NCBI GenBank assembly: GCA_964019135.1
Contig: OZ025255.1
Location: forward strand, 39,586,811-39,650,810
Reading direction: 5' to 3'
DNA: 64,000 nt
Source of the DNA: Arenicola marina
Taxonomy: Eukaryota > Annelida > Polychaeta > Arenicolidae
Under the pieces are notes generated by a model. The model was not told the DNA's origin and did not search any database. It saw only the letters and a list, made by a program, of their open reading frames with translations. Position numbers and translations under genes: made by a program. Positions 35,949 to 47,849 of the stretch are shown one piece after another; positions within the stretch are counted from its first letter, which is position 1, and each line of letters opens with the position of its first letter.

Positions 35949-36390
35949 TCATATGAGGTTCGGCCCCGACCAAGGCTGTGATGGAGGACCTCCGAAGGGT
36001 AGAGCCCGAACTCCAGCGTCTGGTCGAAAGAAATCGTAATCGGTGAAAATCTCAGTTGGGCCGGAGAACCGGACCATGCCGATGTGGCTTGACACTTGGC
36101 TGACGGGGATCCTGGCGATGACGTCAGCGACAAAGTTGACCAGAAAGGGCCAGTTTGTAGTCCCCACGCTGGCCGACTTGTCGAGGACGAAGACGATGTC
36201 TCTGGGTATCAGGGAACACGCCGGTGTTGTTGTCGGGGTAGGCGCCGGTGTAGTTGTCGGGGTAGGCGCCGGTGTAGTTGGCGGGGTAGGCGCCGGTGTA
36301 GTTGTCGGGGTAGGCGCCGGTGTAGTTGTCGGGGTAGGCGCCGGTGTAGTTGTCGGGGTAGGCGCCGGTGTAGTTATCGTGGTAGACGCC
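35949..36390 (-). pseudogene. Pro/Thr linker plus vWFA N-terminal half exon
   Basis: Read on the minus strand, seven APTPTTTP-type units run in frame into ACSLIPRDIVFVLDKSASVG, followed by WPFLVNFVADVIARIP and SHIGMVRFSG. DKSAS (plus 36168-36182) is the DxSxS metal-ion-dependent adhesion site expected near the start of a vWFA domain. After the MIDAS half the frame runs into a stop at 35949 without a clear donor. TALGRGRTSYDPQT-like residues expected next are only found by changing frame. A stop (TAA) lies directly before the linker with no AG acceptor between them, so the 5' boundary is also broken or unresolved. The domain identification is strong; an intact gene is not supported. Confidence 0.65.
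36223..36390 (-). repeat. 24-bp coding-type repeat, exactly 7 units
   Basis: Seven 24-bp units (plus strand GGTGTAGTTGTCGGGGTAGG then CGCC) fill 168 bp with no length change. In the vWFA frame each unit encodes eight residues of Ala, Pro and Thr; other frames give YPDNYTGA on the minus strand or Gly/Val on the plus strand. Pro/Thr linkers of this kind are common between extracellular domains. Unit length divisible by three keeps the frame. Confidence 0.9.
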
Positions 36391-36399
36391 GGTTAGTTT

Positions 36400-36560
36400 A
36401 GTTAGTTTAGAGAAGACACAGATCACGACCACATGGAAACATAAAACATAGTATGCGAGTTGATGTCGCGTAGCGTTGTTGTCGACGTCATGTTGAATCA
36501 TCTTTAAGATAACATCCTGGTCATATGTTGGTATAAAAGTCCGAAGAACCGAAGAAGTTC
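36400..36560 (-). other. locus block U, copy A (putative 5' exon region)
   Basis: The plus-strand words GATCACGACCACA, AACAT and CATAGTATGCG, then TTTAAGAT, match 48773-48870. In one minus frame this gives a hydrophobic stretch (YYVLCFHVVVICVF); the copy at 48.8 kb gives a similar one (CYASCFCVVVIGVC). This could be the signal-peptide exon of a duplicated gene, but no convincing start codon is preserved in that frame in either copy. Confidence 0.35.
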
Positions 36561-36644
36561 CGTTCAATATCATCTCCACGAAATGAAAGCCTCTTATATA
36601 TGTAGATCCCGTGAAGACATTCATTAATAGGGTGGAGAGGAAAC

Positions 36645-37500
36645 TGTCACATTGAGAGTTTCCTGTGTGATGGATCTTTTATTGGAACCTTCGCCAGCAT
36701 CATAGAGACATGTGATTTTTTCTCGGAATGACAAAAGTAATTAAATATACTTAAAGACAAAATTTATGTGACGTTTCATATTATCACGTGCATAAGTACC
36801 CAATACTGAAAATGTCTGCAATGAACAGTATACATCTACAAAGCAAGTCAATGCAGCTGTCACAGTTTGGTTATATTCACATTGATCCAAATGCATCAGT
36901 CCAAATAATGTCACTCAAAACGTCCAAGTTTTCTTTAAATTTAACTTTTTCCATCGGTCCACAATTTAGGGTTTACAAATGGGTTACGACACAGCTTAAC
37001 GTCTCATGCGATCGTACGGCTAACGAATGCGTCGCTACATGCCTGTCACTTTAATATAACTTCATATGATCTATTTTAAGGTCGGGTCCACGCGTTATAT
37101 GGAAACGATGAATAACCGTCCACAGAGCTTCATGCACGATTAGTTCATCAATACTGAGCGGCCAGGGAAGGAAAATGCCCTTTTAAATGTTTTGTAATGG
37201 AGGGCATACAGTTGTGGTTGGCGAATCTATTTATAGCAGTATTTAATGCCATGTTACATAATACATCATATCAGCTGCCGATAGTTCTGAAATAAATTCA
37301 CTTTAAAGCGAAATAGAGAATGTTTTATCTATTGCAGTTCCGGGACTTAAACGTTAGCGATCAATCCGTCAATGGAGTTTTTTACACTCTCAGGCTGTTG
37401 GAGTTTTCAACTGCGATATCTATATAGTTAGTTTAGATAACATAAATCATCAACTGTGAATAACCTTTCAGTGATATATTCTGAAAAATTGAGTTAAAGT
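36645..37500. repeat. locus block X, copy A
   Basis: Long alignable match with 52567-53330: GCCTGTCACTTTAATAT, GCAGTTGTGGTTGG/GCAGCTGTGGTTGG-type words, ATCAGCTGCCGATAGTTCTG, ACGTTAGCGATCAA and AGTGATATATTCTG occur in the same order and spacing. A shorter match lies at 49320-49790. It is non-coding as far as I can see and marks a duplicated locus. Confidence 0.75.
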
Positions 37501-37578
37501 CAAACGTAGTAAGTCATATACTTTATTTCACAAAGTAACGGGATATGTCATGTATTTCTCACCAATGTAGACGATAAA
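37501..37578. repeat. locus block Y, copy A (left flank of the 62-bp array)
   Basis: GTCAAACGTAGTAAG (from 37499) through TATTTCTCACCAATG matches 51391-51445 (GTCAAACGTAGCATC through ATTTCTCACCAATG) and leads directly into the first 62-bp unit. Confidence 0.7.
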
Positions 37579-40500
37579 CCGCGCTACAGGTGCAGTGGTA
37601 CACGTACACTCAGCTGTGTCTGTCTACCTTGACACCCAATCCGCGCTACAGGTGCAGTGGTACACGTAAACTATGCTGTGTCTGTCTACCTTGACACCCA
37701 ATCCGCGCTACAGGTGCAGTGGTACACGTAAACTATGCTGTGTCTGTCTACCTTGACACCCAGTCCGCGCTACAGGTGCAGTGGTACACGTAAACTATGC
37801 TGTGTCTGTCTACCTTGACACCCAGTCCGCGCTACAGGTGCAGTGGTACACGTAAACTATGCTGTGTCTGTCTACCTTGACACCCAGTCCGCGCTACAGG
37901 TGCAGTGGTACACGTAAACTATGCTGTGTCTGTCTACCTTGACACCCAGTCCGCGCTACAGGTGCAATGGTACACGTAAACTATGCTGTGTCTGTCTACC
38001 TTGACACCCAATCCGCGCTACAGGTGCAGTGGTACACGTACACTATGCTGTGTCTGTCTACCTTGACACCCAGTCCGCGCTACAGGTGCAGTGGTACACG
38101 TAAACTATGCTGTGTCTGTCTACCTTGACACCCAGTCCGCGCTACAGGTGCAGTGGTACACGTAAACTATGCTGTGTCTGTCTACCTTGACACCCAGTCC
38201 GCGCTACAGGTGCAGTGGTACACGTAAACTATGCTGTGTCTGTCTACCTTGACACCCAGTCCGCGCTACAGGTGCAGTGGTACACGTAAACTATGCTGTG
38301 TCTGTCTACCTTGACACCCAGTCCGCGCTACAGGTGCAGTGGTACACGTAAACTATGCTGTGTCTGTCTGCCTTGACACCCAGTCCGCGCTACAGGTGCA
38401 GTGGTACACGTAAACTATGCTGTGTCTGTCTACCTTGACACCCAATCCGCGCTACAGGTGCAGTGGTACACGTAAACTATGCTGTGTCTGTCTACCTTGA
38501 CACCCAATCCGCGCTACAGGTGCAGTGGTACACGTAAACTATGCTGTGTCTGTCTACCTTGACACCCAATCCGCGCTACAGGTGCAGTGGTACACGTAAA
38601 CTATGCTGTGTCTGTCTACCTTGACACCCAATCCGCGCTACAGGTGCAGTGGTACACGTAAACTATGCTGTGTCTGTCTACCTTGACACCCAATCCGCGC
38701 TACAGGTGCAGTGGTACACGTAAACTATGCTGTGTCTGTCTACCTTGACACCCAATCCGCGCTACAGGTGCAGTGGTACACGTAAACTATGCTGTGTCTG
38801 TCTGCCTTGACACCCAATCCGCGCTACAGGTGCAGTGGTACACGTAAACTATGCTGTGTCTGTCTACCTTGACACCCAATCCGCGCTACAGGTGCAGTGG
38901 TACACGTAAACTATGCTGTGTCTGTCTACCTTGACACCCAGTCCGCGCTACAGGTGCAGTGGTACACGTAAACTATGCTGTGTCTGTCTACCTTGACACC
39001 CAGTCCGCGCTACAGGTGCAGTGGTACACGTAAACTATGCTGTGTCTGTCTACCTTGACACCCAGTCCGCGCTACAGGTGCAATGGTACACGTAAACTAT
39101 GCTGTGTCTGTCTACCTTGACACCCAGTCCGCGCTACAGGTGCAGTGGTACACGTAAACTATGCTGTGTCTGTCTACCTTGACACCCAGTCCGCGCTACA
39201 GGTGCAGTGGTACACGTAAACTATGCTGTGTCTGTCTGCCTTGACACCCAATCCGCGCTACAGGTGCAGTGGTACACGTAAACTATGCTGTGTCTGTCTA
39301 CCTTGACACCCAGTCCGCGCTACAGGTGCAGTGGTACACGTAAACTATGCTGTGTCTGTCTACCTTGACACCCAGTCCGCGCTACAGGTGCAGTGGTACA
39401 CGTAAACTATGCTGTGTCTGTCTACCTTGACACCCAGTCCGCGCTACAGGTGCAGTGGTACACGTAAACTATGCTGTGTCTGTCTGCCTTGACACCCAAT
39501 CCGCGCTACAGGTGCAGTGGTACACGTAAACTATGCTGTGTCTGTCTACCTTGACACCCAATCCGCGCTACAGGTGCAGTGGTACACGTAAACTATGCTG
39601 TGTCTGTCTGCCTTGACACCCAATCCGCGCTACAGGTGCAGTGGTACACGTACACTCTGCTGTGTCTGTCTACCTTGACACCCAGTCCGCGCTACAGGTG
39701 CAGTGGTACACGTAAACTATGCTGTGTCTGTCTACCTTGACACCCAATCCGCGCTACAGGTGCAGTGGTACACGTAAACTATGCTGTGTCTGTCTGCCTT
39801 GACACCCAATCCGCGCTACAGGTGCAGTGGTACACGTACACTATGCTGTGTCTGTCTACCTTGACACCCAATCCGCGCTACAGGTGCAGTGGTACACGTA
39901 CACTATGCTGTGTCTGTCTACCTTGACACCCAATCCGCGCTACAGGTGCAGTGGTACACGTACACTATGCTGTGTCTGTCTGCCTTGACACCCAATCCGC
40001 GCTACAGGTGCAGTGGTACACGTAAACTATGCTGTGTCTGTCTGCCTTGACACCCAATCCGCGCTACAGGTGCAGTGGTACACGTAAACTATGCTGTGTC
40101 TGTCTGCCTTGACACCCAATCCGCGCTACAGGTGCAGTGGTACACGTAAACTATGCTGTGTCTGTCTGCCTTGACACCCAATCCGCGCTACAGGTGCAGT
40201 GGTACACGTAAACTATGCTGTGTCTGTCTGCCCTGACACCCAATCCGCGCTACAGGTGCAGTGGTACACGTAAACTATGCTGTGTCTGTCTACCTTGACA
40301 CCCAATCCGCGCTACAGGTGCAGTGGTACACGTAAACTATGCTGTGTCTGTCTACCTTGACACCCAATCCGCGCTACAGGTGCAGTGGTACACGTAAACT
40401 ATGCTGTGTCTGTCTACCTTGACACCCAATCCGCGCTACAGGTGCAGTGGTACACGTAAACTATGCTGTGTCTGTCTACCTTGACACCCAATCCGCGCTA

Positions 40501-42042
40501 CAGGTGCAGTGGTACACGTACACTATGCTGTGGATGTCTGCCTTGACACCCAGTCCGCGCTACAGGTGCAGTGGTACACGTACACTATGCTGTGTCTGTC
40601 TACCTTGACACCCAATCCGCGCTACAGGTGCAGTGGTACACGTAAACTATGCTGTGTCTGTCTACCTTGACACCCAATCCGCGCTACAGGTGCAGTGGTA
40701 CACGTAAACTATGCTGTGTCTGTCTACCTTGACACCCAATCCGCGCTACAGGTGCAGTGGTACACGTAAACTATGCTGTGTCTGTCTACCTTGACACCCA
40801 GTCCGCGCTACAGGTGCAGTGGTACACGTACACTATGCTGTGTCTGTCTACCTTGACACCCAGTCCGCGCTACAGGTGCAGTGGTACACGTACACTATGC
40901 TGTGTCTGTCTACATTGACACCCAGTCCGCGCTACAGGTGCAGTGGTACACGTAAACTATGCTGTGTCTGTCTACCTTGACACCCAGTCCGCGCTACAGG
41001 TGCAGTGGTACACGTAAACTATGCTGTGTCTGTCTACCTTGACACCCAGTCCGCGCTACAGGTGCAGTGGTACACGTAAACTATGCTGTGTCTGTCTACC
41101 TTGACACCCAGTCCGCGCTACAGGTGCAGTGGTACACGTACACTATGCTGTGTCTGTCTACCTTGACACCCAATCCGCGCTACAGGTGCAGTGGTACACG
41201 TAAACTATGCTGTGTCTGTCTACCTTGACACCCAGTCCGCGCTACAGGTGCAGTGGTACACGTACACTATGCTGTGTCTGTCTACCTTGACACCCAGTCC
41301 GCGCTACAGGTGCAGTGGTACACGTAAACTATGCTGTGTCTGTCTACCTTGACACCCAGTCCGCGCTACAGGTGCAGTGGTACACGTAAACTATGCTGTG
41401 TCTGTCTACCTTGACACCCAGTCCGCGCTACAGGTGCAGTGGTACACGTACACTATGCTGTGTCTGTCTACCTTGACACCCAATCCGCGCTACAGGTGCA
41501 GTGGTACACGTAAACTATGCTGTGTCTGTCTACCTTGACACCCAGTCCGCGCTACAGGTGCAGTGGTACACGTAAACTATGCTGTGTCTGTCTACCTTGA
41601 CACCCAGTCCGCGCTACAGGTGCAGTGGTACACGTACACTATGCTGTGTCTGTCTACCTTGACACCCAATCCGCGCTACAGGTGCAGTGGTACACGTACA
41701 CTATGCTGTGTCTGTCTGCCTTGACACCCAATCCGCGCTACAGGTGCAGTGGTACACGTAAACTATGCTGTGTCTGTCTGCCTTGACACCCAGTCCGCGC
41801 TACAGGTGCAGTGGTACACGTAAACTATGCTGTGTCTGTCTGCCTTGACACCCAATCCGCGCTACAGGTGCAGTGGTACACGTACACTATGCTGTGTCTG
41901 TCTGCCTTGACACCCAATCCGCGCTACAGGTGCAGTGGTACACGTAAACTATGCTGTGTCTGTCTGCCTTGACACCCAATCCGCGCTACAGGTGCAGTGG
42001 TACACGTAAACTATGCTGTGTCTGTCTGCCTTGACACCCAAT
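37579..42042. repeat. 62-bp satellite-like array, exactly 72 units
   Basis: The unit contains CCGCGCTACAGGTGCAGTGG, then TACACGTAAACTATGC, TGTGTCTGTCTACC and TTGACACCCAAT. The array spans 4464 bp, which is 72 x 62 with no net insertion or deletion. Variation is almost confined to a few sites: CCAAT/CCAGT, GTAAAC/GTACAC, CTACC/CTGCC and rare others (CAATGG, TGCCC, GGATGTC at 40531). Neighbouring units tend to share variants, as expected from local unequal exchange or replication-based amplification. Stops occur in the frames, so no long open frame spans it. Confidence 0.97.
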
Positions 42043-42175
42043 TAAGATACGCCAAGATATGCACTAATCAGTATCGACTCAGACAATATGTTTATTGCAA
42101 TTTACAATGTTACAAATTTGTAGTTTTAATCTAAATTTTTATCATAATGGAAGCAACAATAAAACATAAGTGACC
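42043..42175. repeat. locus block Z, copy A (right flank of the 62-bp array)
   Basis: The words AAGATATGCACTAATCAGTATC and ATAATGGAAGCAACAA correspond in order to diverged words at 51540-51580 and 51732-51748. Confidence 0.5.
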
Positions 42176-42395
42176 CGTGATTATCTACGATAGCGCATTA
42201 AGATAGTGACCAGCTTCGTGTATATGAAAATATAACAATGACATTTATATATGTCGCTACGAATTCATAATGATAAGCTGGCTCGCCCGCAGCTCGTTCC
42301 CTGGCAAGAAAACAAAACACAGTGTGTGGAATCGGAAAGGGCAAATTAATTGCAAACTGAGAACGACATAACATGATATACAAATTGTCAAAATA
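42176..42395. other. unique stretch, nothing recognised
   Basis: No feature recognised. Confidence 0.35.
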
Positions 42396-42457
42396 ACTAG
42401 TTTTCAGATAGCACCTCCCCCCCCCCGCCCCTTTGCAAATTCTTAGATCTACCCTTG
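42396..42457 (-). mobile_element. inverted-repeat element, terminal fragment
   Basis: On the minus strand this reads a diverged version of the element's left end (CAAGGGTAGATCTAAG for CAGGGGCGGATCTAGG), then AATTTGC, a G-run and TCTGAAAA, as in the copy at 56345. The other end is missing. Confidence 0.6.
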
Positions 42458-43036
42458 ATCCAAAAATGTAATGAATTAGCACCTTATATTGGTAAAACTG
42501 GATAGGCTTACAATACGTGGTAAATCTCGCACGTTTAACTTAAAGCGGAATTGAACATTTATTGAGACCACTGATCATTAATGCGCTGGCCTAAAATTGA
42601 CATCTCTTTTCCAGTCAGCTTGATATAAGTTTCATATTTAAATCTTAGCACTATGTACATAATTGGGCTTAATCTGAATCTGAATTATTTTGTTGATCAA
42701 ATCAAAAGAATTAGTGGCAAAACACAAAAATTTAAATGACTCAATTTTAAGTTTTATATTTGGTCTGGAGACTCATTAAGCTTAAACTTCTGGACGCTTA
42801 AACGTCTGGACGCTGTCACTGAAGCCACTGGGATTCTCGTTTGCAGCTTTCTATTAAATTGAAAGCTGGGGGCATCAAAAGCATGATAACATTTACAAAT
42901 GGTGTTCAGCCGTCATTTATATCCTTAAATATTCACTTTTATTCAAATAATTATTCATCAGTTTACTACGGGAGTTCATAGTTAACAGAGTGTCGCCCAT
43001 GATAATGGAGACGGTGGGGAGGAGGTTGGTTGTCTA
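42458..43036. other. unique AT-rich stretch, nothing recognised
   Basis: No gene or repeat recognised. Confidence 0.4.
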
Positions 43037-43280
43037 TTCAGCACGCTTTAAGAATTTTGGTCATATCGCGTCAATTGGAGGAGGAAGGGAGAATGGAGCC
43101 ATGTTCTCGGGAGTAACCCCCTACTCTTTACAAAGAAAGACATAGGATCTTTATCCTGCAACCACACAGACATGGCCACAGCGGAGCTCGAACCATCGAT
43201 CCACGTGCCGTTAGGCTCTCAGGTGGCCAGAGCACTCAATGCGAGCGCTCTAGCCCACTGAGCTATCGCGCCGGCCCCCG
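43037..43280 (-). mobile_element. tRNA-derived SINE (family 2), long copy
   Basis: The minus-strand head has GATAGCTCAGTGGGCTAGAG and a B box GGTTCGAGCTC (plus 43194-43204). A body follows containing GGCCATGTCTGTGTGG, TCCTATGTCTTTCTTTG and CGCGATATGACCAAAA. It matches the plus-strand copy at 50681-50925 along its whole length. Confidence 0.85.
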
Positions 43281-43904
43281 GTGGGGAGGAGGAATTAACC
43301 TCGTCGCCACCTGTCCGAATGACTGACTGGGTAGAACTTCTTGCTGCCCGTCCACATTACTAGGTATTCAATTTGATTCCAGATTAAATTTCGGCAGCCA
43401 CACATCAAGTGTGTGCAAATAGGCTGGTGTAAGTCTCAATGGGCTAATCTGAATCAATGGATGTTTTACAAAACTTACATTATTTCATTCATTCATCCTT
43501 TCACATTTTAATTATTGCCCCGTTGTGTGGCGTTTTTTTACATTTTTTATTATTTCGTTGATGCGTTACAGACATGAGAAAAGATTGTGGTAATACATTG
43601 ACACATACATGACAATTAGGATATAAGAAATAAAAGATGTACTGCTCGATATACTGCTCGTTTGCTATGTGACATTTTTGATATAGATTTACACTTACAT
43701 ACGTGAATTATAATAATAATAAACCTGTAAAGGATTGAATACTGAAAGGATTGTAGTGTGGTTTCAAAGGTACATTTAAAAGGCAGTGAGCATATTTTGC
43801 CCCTCTCTGATTCATGGAACCGAAAGACATCAAGCCACTTGTTCATCTGTACACAACTTGATGGACGAGAAGAAAGTATATTATAGAGAGATTTACACGA
43901 AAGT
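43281..43904. other. unique stretch, nothing recognised
   Basis: AT-rich DNA without recognised features. Confidence 0.4.
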
Positions 43905-44640
43905 GATTAACGGTCCAAATGGTGCAAAGACCGGAGACAATTGTAACTTTGCAGGCGTCTTCTCGAGCCACGGGGTATAGCTTGTCTAATACTACAATAC
44001 CCCAGCAAGTGCAAATTTAGCACATATTTCTCTACCAGTTCAACCTCGGACAAAAAACGATTGGCATTTCCAAGTATGTCATTAATTTTAACAATGCCAC
44101 ATTTATACCACTTGCCGTAGAGGACCGACTCGTTGCCAATCTGTATGAACGAATTAAACCACAGTACTTCTTGTCGAATGTTCGGAATACTCTCTGACAC
44201 AAAATGATATCTTTGTAGAGTAAAGGTACACATTCTAAATACATATCGGGTATGCGGCATCTAGTATTGAACATTTGGGGGAAGGCATTCCTTCCAAACC
44301 TTAGCGTCCCCGTTATACAATTTCTTGACATAACCCAGTTGGAGAGATGCTAACTTTACCTCCAGATGGGCATTTTCATGCCTCCTTTATTAATTAATTG
44401 GTTGCGGTAACATATCAAGCTTGACCTTTGGCTTTGCATTTTTCCACAAGAACGAATTAACCAGGCTTTGAATGTTTTTACAATGGTAGGAGGAACATGC
44501 ATATTTGACAATCCATACACGAGCTTAAGAATGGCAAGCGTTTTAACAATCAAAATTCGTCCAATAAATGTGAGATTCCGCATTTTCCACATATTCAAAC
44601 ATTTCTTTAGTTTGACCACTTGCGTTCCTAAATTCAGATG
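43905..44640 (-). pseudogene. L1/Tx1-type LINE ORF2 C-terminal remnant
   Basis: On the minus strand one frame reads LKKCLNMWKMRNLTFIGRIL then IVKTLAILKLVYGLS, PPTIV and GGMKMP. This is the post-polymerase region of L1/Tx1 elements (usually W..R.LTLIGKI.I.K.L...K..Y, then GGL..P). Another frame continues with LWFNSFIQIGNESVLYG, KWYKCGIVKINDILG, FLSEVELVEKY and a CSIRQAIP ending, which matches the C-terminal domain of the same clade (WxNxxIxI, then GIxxIxDL and QAIP). Frame changes show that it is dead. The polymerase core is absent, so the fragment covers only the 3' third of ORF2. Confidence 0.8.
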
Positions 44641-45027
44641 AGCCATTTCAACTTCATCGTTGTGTGGCATTGTTGTGATATGAAAAACATGTGTAAGATT
44701 GAAAAGATACATGAGCGTGCACTAAGATTTGTTTTTAATGATTTTAGCTCAGCATATACAGAGTTGAGGAAGAAAGCGGCTATAGCTTTGCTATATGTTG
44801 AGTGGTTGCGCGGTATGGCTTTCAAAGAGTATCAAGAGTATCAACAAGATTGGGCCCAGCTACCTTCATGATATGCATCATTTAAAGGAAGGCAATTACG
44901 TGTTGAAAAATGGACTCTATGTATTCCACGCGTGAAGACAACAGCCTATGACCAAATTCAGTGAAGTATCATGGCAGCATGTTACGCAATATGGTCAACA
45001 AAGACACTAGGTTAATGAAATCTGCCA
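44641..45027 (+). pseudogene. LINE (jockey/CR1/RTE-like) reverse transcriptase C-terminal remnant
   Basis: Plus-strand frame with VVWHCCDMKNMCKIEKIHER then ALRFVFNDFSSAYTELRKKA. This is the conserved stretch after the polymerase core of many LINEs (VWHFC...KIEKIQERALRF.Y.D..S.Y..LL.K). Frame changes follow, with LRGMAF, then RVKTTAY and KYHGSMLRNMVNKDTRLMKS in different frames, as expected for the C-terminus. It joins head-on with the L1/Tx1 remnant on the other strand and runs straight into the GTGTGTATCT array. Confidence 0.75.
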
Positions 45028-45030
45028 AAC

Positions 45031-46000
45031 GTGTTTGTGCGTATCTGTGTGTGTGTGTATCTGTGTGTGTGTATCTGTGTATGTGTATCTGTTTGTGTGT
45101 ATCTGTGTATGTGTATCTGTGTGTGTATCTGTGTGTGTATCTGTGTGTGTGTATCTGTGTGTGTGTATCTGTGTGTGTATCTATTTGTGTGTATCTGTGT
45201 GTGTGTATATGTTTGTGTGTATCTGTGTGTGTGTATCTGTGTGTGTGTATCTGTGTGTGTGCATCTGTGTGTGTATCTGTTTGTGTGTATCTGTGTATGT
45301 GTATCTGTGTGTGTATCTGTGTGTGTATCTGTGTGTGTGTATCTGTGTATGTGTATCTGTTTGTGTGTATCTGTGTATGTGTATCTGTGTGTGTATCTGT
45401 GTGTGTATCTGTGTGTGTGTATCTGTGTGTGTGTATCTGTGTGTGTATCTGTGTGTGTGTATCTGTGTGTGTATCTGTTTGTGTGTATCTGTGTATGTGT
45501 ATCTGTGTGTGTATCTGTGTGTGTATCTGTGTGTGTGTATCTGTGTGTGTGTATCTGTTTGTGTATCTGTTTGTGTGTATCTGTGTGTGTGTATATGTGT
45601 GTGTGTATCTGTGTGTGTATCTGTTTGTGTGTATCTGTGTGTGTATCTGTGTGTGTGTATCTGTGTGTGTGCATCTGTGTGTGTATCTGTGTGTGTATCT
45701 GTTTGTGTGTATCTGTGTGTGTATCTGTGTGTGTGTATCTGTGTGTGTGCATCTGTGTGTGTATCTGTTTGTGTGTATCTGTGTATGTGTATCTGTGTGT
45801 GTATCTGTGTGTGTATCTGTGTGTGTGTATCTGTGTGTGTATCTGTGTGTGCACCTGTGTGTGTATCTGTGTGTGTATCTGTGTGTGTATCTGTGTATGT
45901 GTATCTGTGTTTGCGTGTAGGTGTGTGTGTATCTGTGTGTGTATCTGTGTGTGTGCATCTGTGTGTGTGTATCTGTGTGTGTGTATCTGTGTGTGTGTTT
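45031..46000. repeat. (GTGTGTATCT)/(GTGTGTGTATCT) array, block 1
   Basis: A 970-bp array of TGTATC steps at 10 or 12 bp, differing by one GT, with scattered TGTTTG, GTATGT and GTGCATC variants. Cys/Val- or Thr/His-rich frames on both strands are by-products. It begins immediately after the LINE C-terminal remnant. Confidence 0.95.
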
Positions 46001-46641
46001 CTCGTACTCTGTTGTCAGTGGCCAATGTTGACACCAGTTCCGGAAAAAAACCATCCCGGTATACGTGTCAGAAATTGAGATTTTATCATATTATATTACA
46101 GTTTGACAAATTAGTTTATGTGGCGAAGTTTGGCGGCTTAAAAGCTGAAACTTACTGTGTAAGATCCATTTTAGTTTTCCAATCGTGCGTTGTTTTGCTG
46201 CCGCCATTCACGTTACAAATCTTGTCACTCAGTGGTTACCGCGGTGTCAATGCGCGTAACTGATATTTACATAAATAGTTCCAACAAACCAACCGAACTT
46301 AATAGCTATAGGCCTGAATCATATGAACTCCAACTATAGAAATACAACCACAATTTGCGAAAACAAAAGGTTCATTTAACAAATAGATACCATTTTGCCT
46401 AAAACAATATGTTCGTTAGACCTATCTCCGCCGCGGAGGCGTAATCACTTTGACGACGTCATATCTCCAAGGAAACACGTCGCGCGCAACACTTAGTTAC
46501 TGGTGTTATTGAGCGCCACTGTTATGATTTCGACCAAATATTTAGGTGCAGTTGTGAGTATCATTGTTATCGTTAGATCTCCGTGTTGACTTAATGGCGA
46601 CGTTTGAAGTTCTATTCGAGCGAGAAAATACATATGGCATA
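46001..46641. other. unique spacer between the two TGTATC arrays
   Basis: No gene recognised. GACGTCATAT-type words at 46453-46463 are isolated. Confidence 0.4.
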
Positions 46642-46886
46642 TCATCTGTGTGTGTGTATCTGTGTGTGTGTATCTGTGTGTGTGTATCTGTGTGTGTGTG
46701 TATCTGTGTGTGTATCTGTGTGTGTGTATCTGTGTGTGTATCTGTGTGTGTGTATCTGTGTGTGTGTATCTGTGTGTGCGTATCTGTGTGTGTGTATCTG
46801 TGTGTGCGTATCTGTGTGTGTGTATCTGTGTGTGCGTATCTGTGTATGTGTATCTGTGTGTGTGTATCTGTGTGTGTGTGTATCTG
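46642..46886. repeat. (GTGTGTATCT)/(GTGTGTGTATCT) array, block 2
   Basis: Same repeat family and orientation as block 1, 245 bp long, with a GTGTGCGTATCT variant shared by several units. Confidence 0.95.
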
Positions 46887-47849
46887 CGCTCCATAGCATG
46901 CAAAGGCGAGTAATGACTTACAGCTGCATAATTTTCAACAGTGTATCATAGGTAACAAAAACCAAACCACTTTGTGCAGCTAAATATCTTGACTATCAAA
47001 TAATGCCATTTTATGAACGAGATGGAGGCATAGAAGCTGAGAAAACGGCTGATATAAATGCCAACCGGCGAATGTAATGACCATATTATGGCCATATTAT
47101 AGGTTTACTGCTGTTCTGCAGTGCGGATATTATGATCTAGATTATTAACCCGAAATGAAATGAAATCTGATACAGGAATATATGTTGCACAGAATACATA
47201 ACTTGGTACAGATGGGTACTGATTATTACTTGTTATAAAGCGATGATATTGACCGGTATACACTGACTTTTAAGTACAACAAATAGGACTGTTAAACTGT
47301 TCTTAATCTAGTGAAATATAAGCTGTGATTCCATTATATAATATACTACGTACAAGAAAGTTTATAAAGACATCTTGTGTGTTTGTTCTGAGAATAAAAA
47401 TGCTATAGAACCAACCTACCCCTGACCAAGAAAACGTTGAAGCAGGGCATTTGAACCAACTCCATACGCATGCATGGTAAATGCATCAGAGAATCGGTTT
47501 TCTAACCCGAAACACGAAACAATATTTTTGACATTAGATGTCGCCGGGGGTATCTGGAACGGTCTATTGACATGAGTATAATTTTGCTAGTATAATTGTA
47601 TATAGCTCTTCTACGCTATCTAGAACGCGTGGCTCCGTGGTGTGGTCCTGCACTGACCGAATGGTTACGCCGTTGACGACATTCCGACATCATATCGCCT
47701 TGGCGTTGTCCGACGTCAAGACCAGAGATGACCAAATGTCAACTAGCAATGCCTGCTTGGTTACCGTTACATTCGTAAGCCGGGGTAATTCACGATCCAG
47801 TAACTGCACGTACTGGGTAATACGTGTCAAAATGAAGGGTGTTTGCGTT
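46887..47849. other. unique region, nothing recognised
   Basis: A B-box-like GGTTCAAATGCC lies on the minus strand near 47440-47455, without an A box. No gene found. Confidence 0.4.

Noticed and set aside
36043..36401. Plus-strand Gly/Val- and Arg-rich frames
   Set aside because: Antisense shadows of the Pro/Thr linker and vWFA exon.
44961..46263. Cys/Val-rich and Thr/His-rich frames of 319-410 codons
   Set aside because: Translation of the GTGTGTATCT array on both strands.
47430..47500. SINE or tRNA from a B-box-like GGTTCAAATGCC
   Set aside because: No A box at the right distance and no matching copy in the window.
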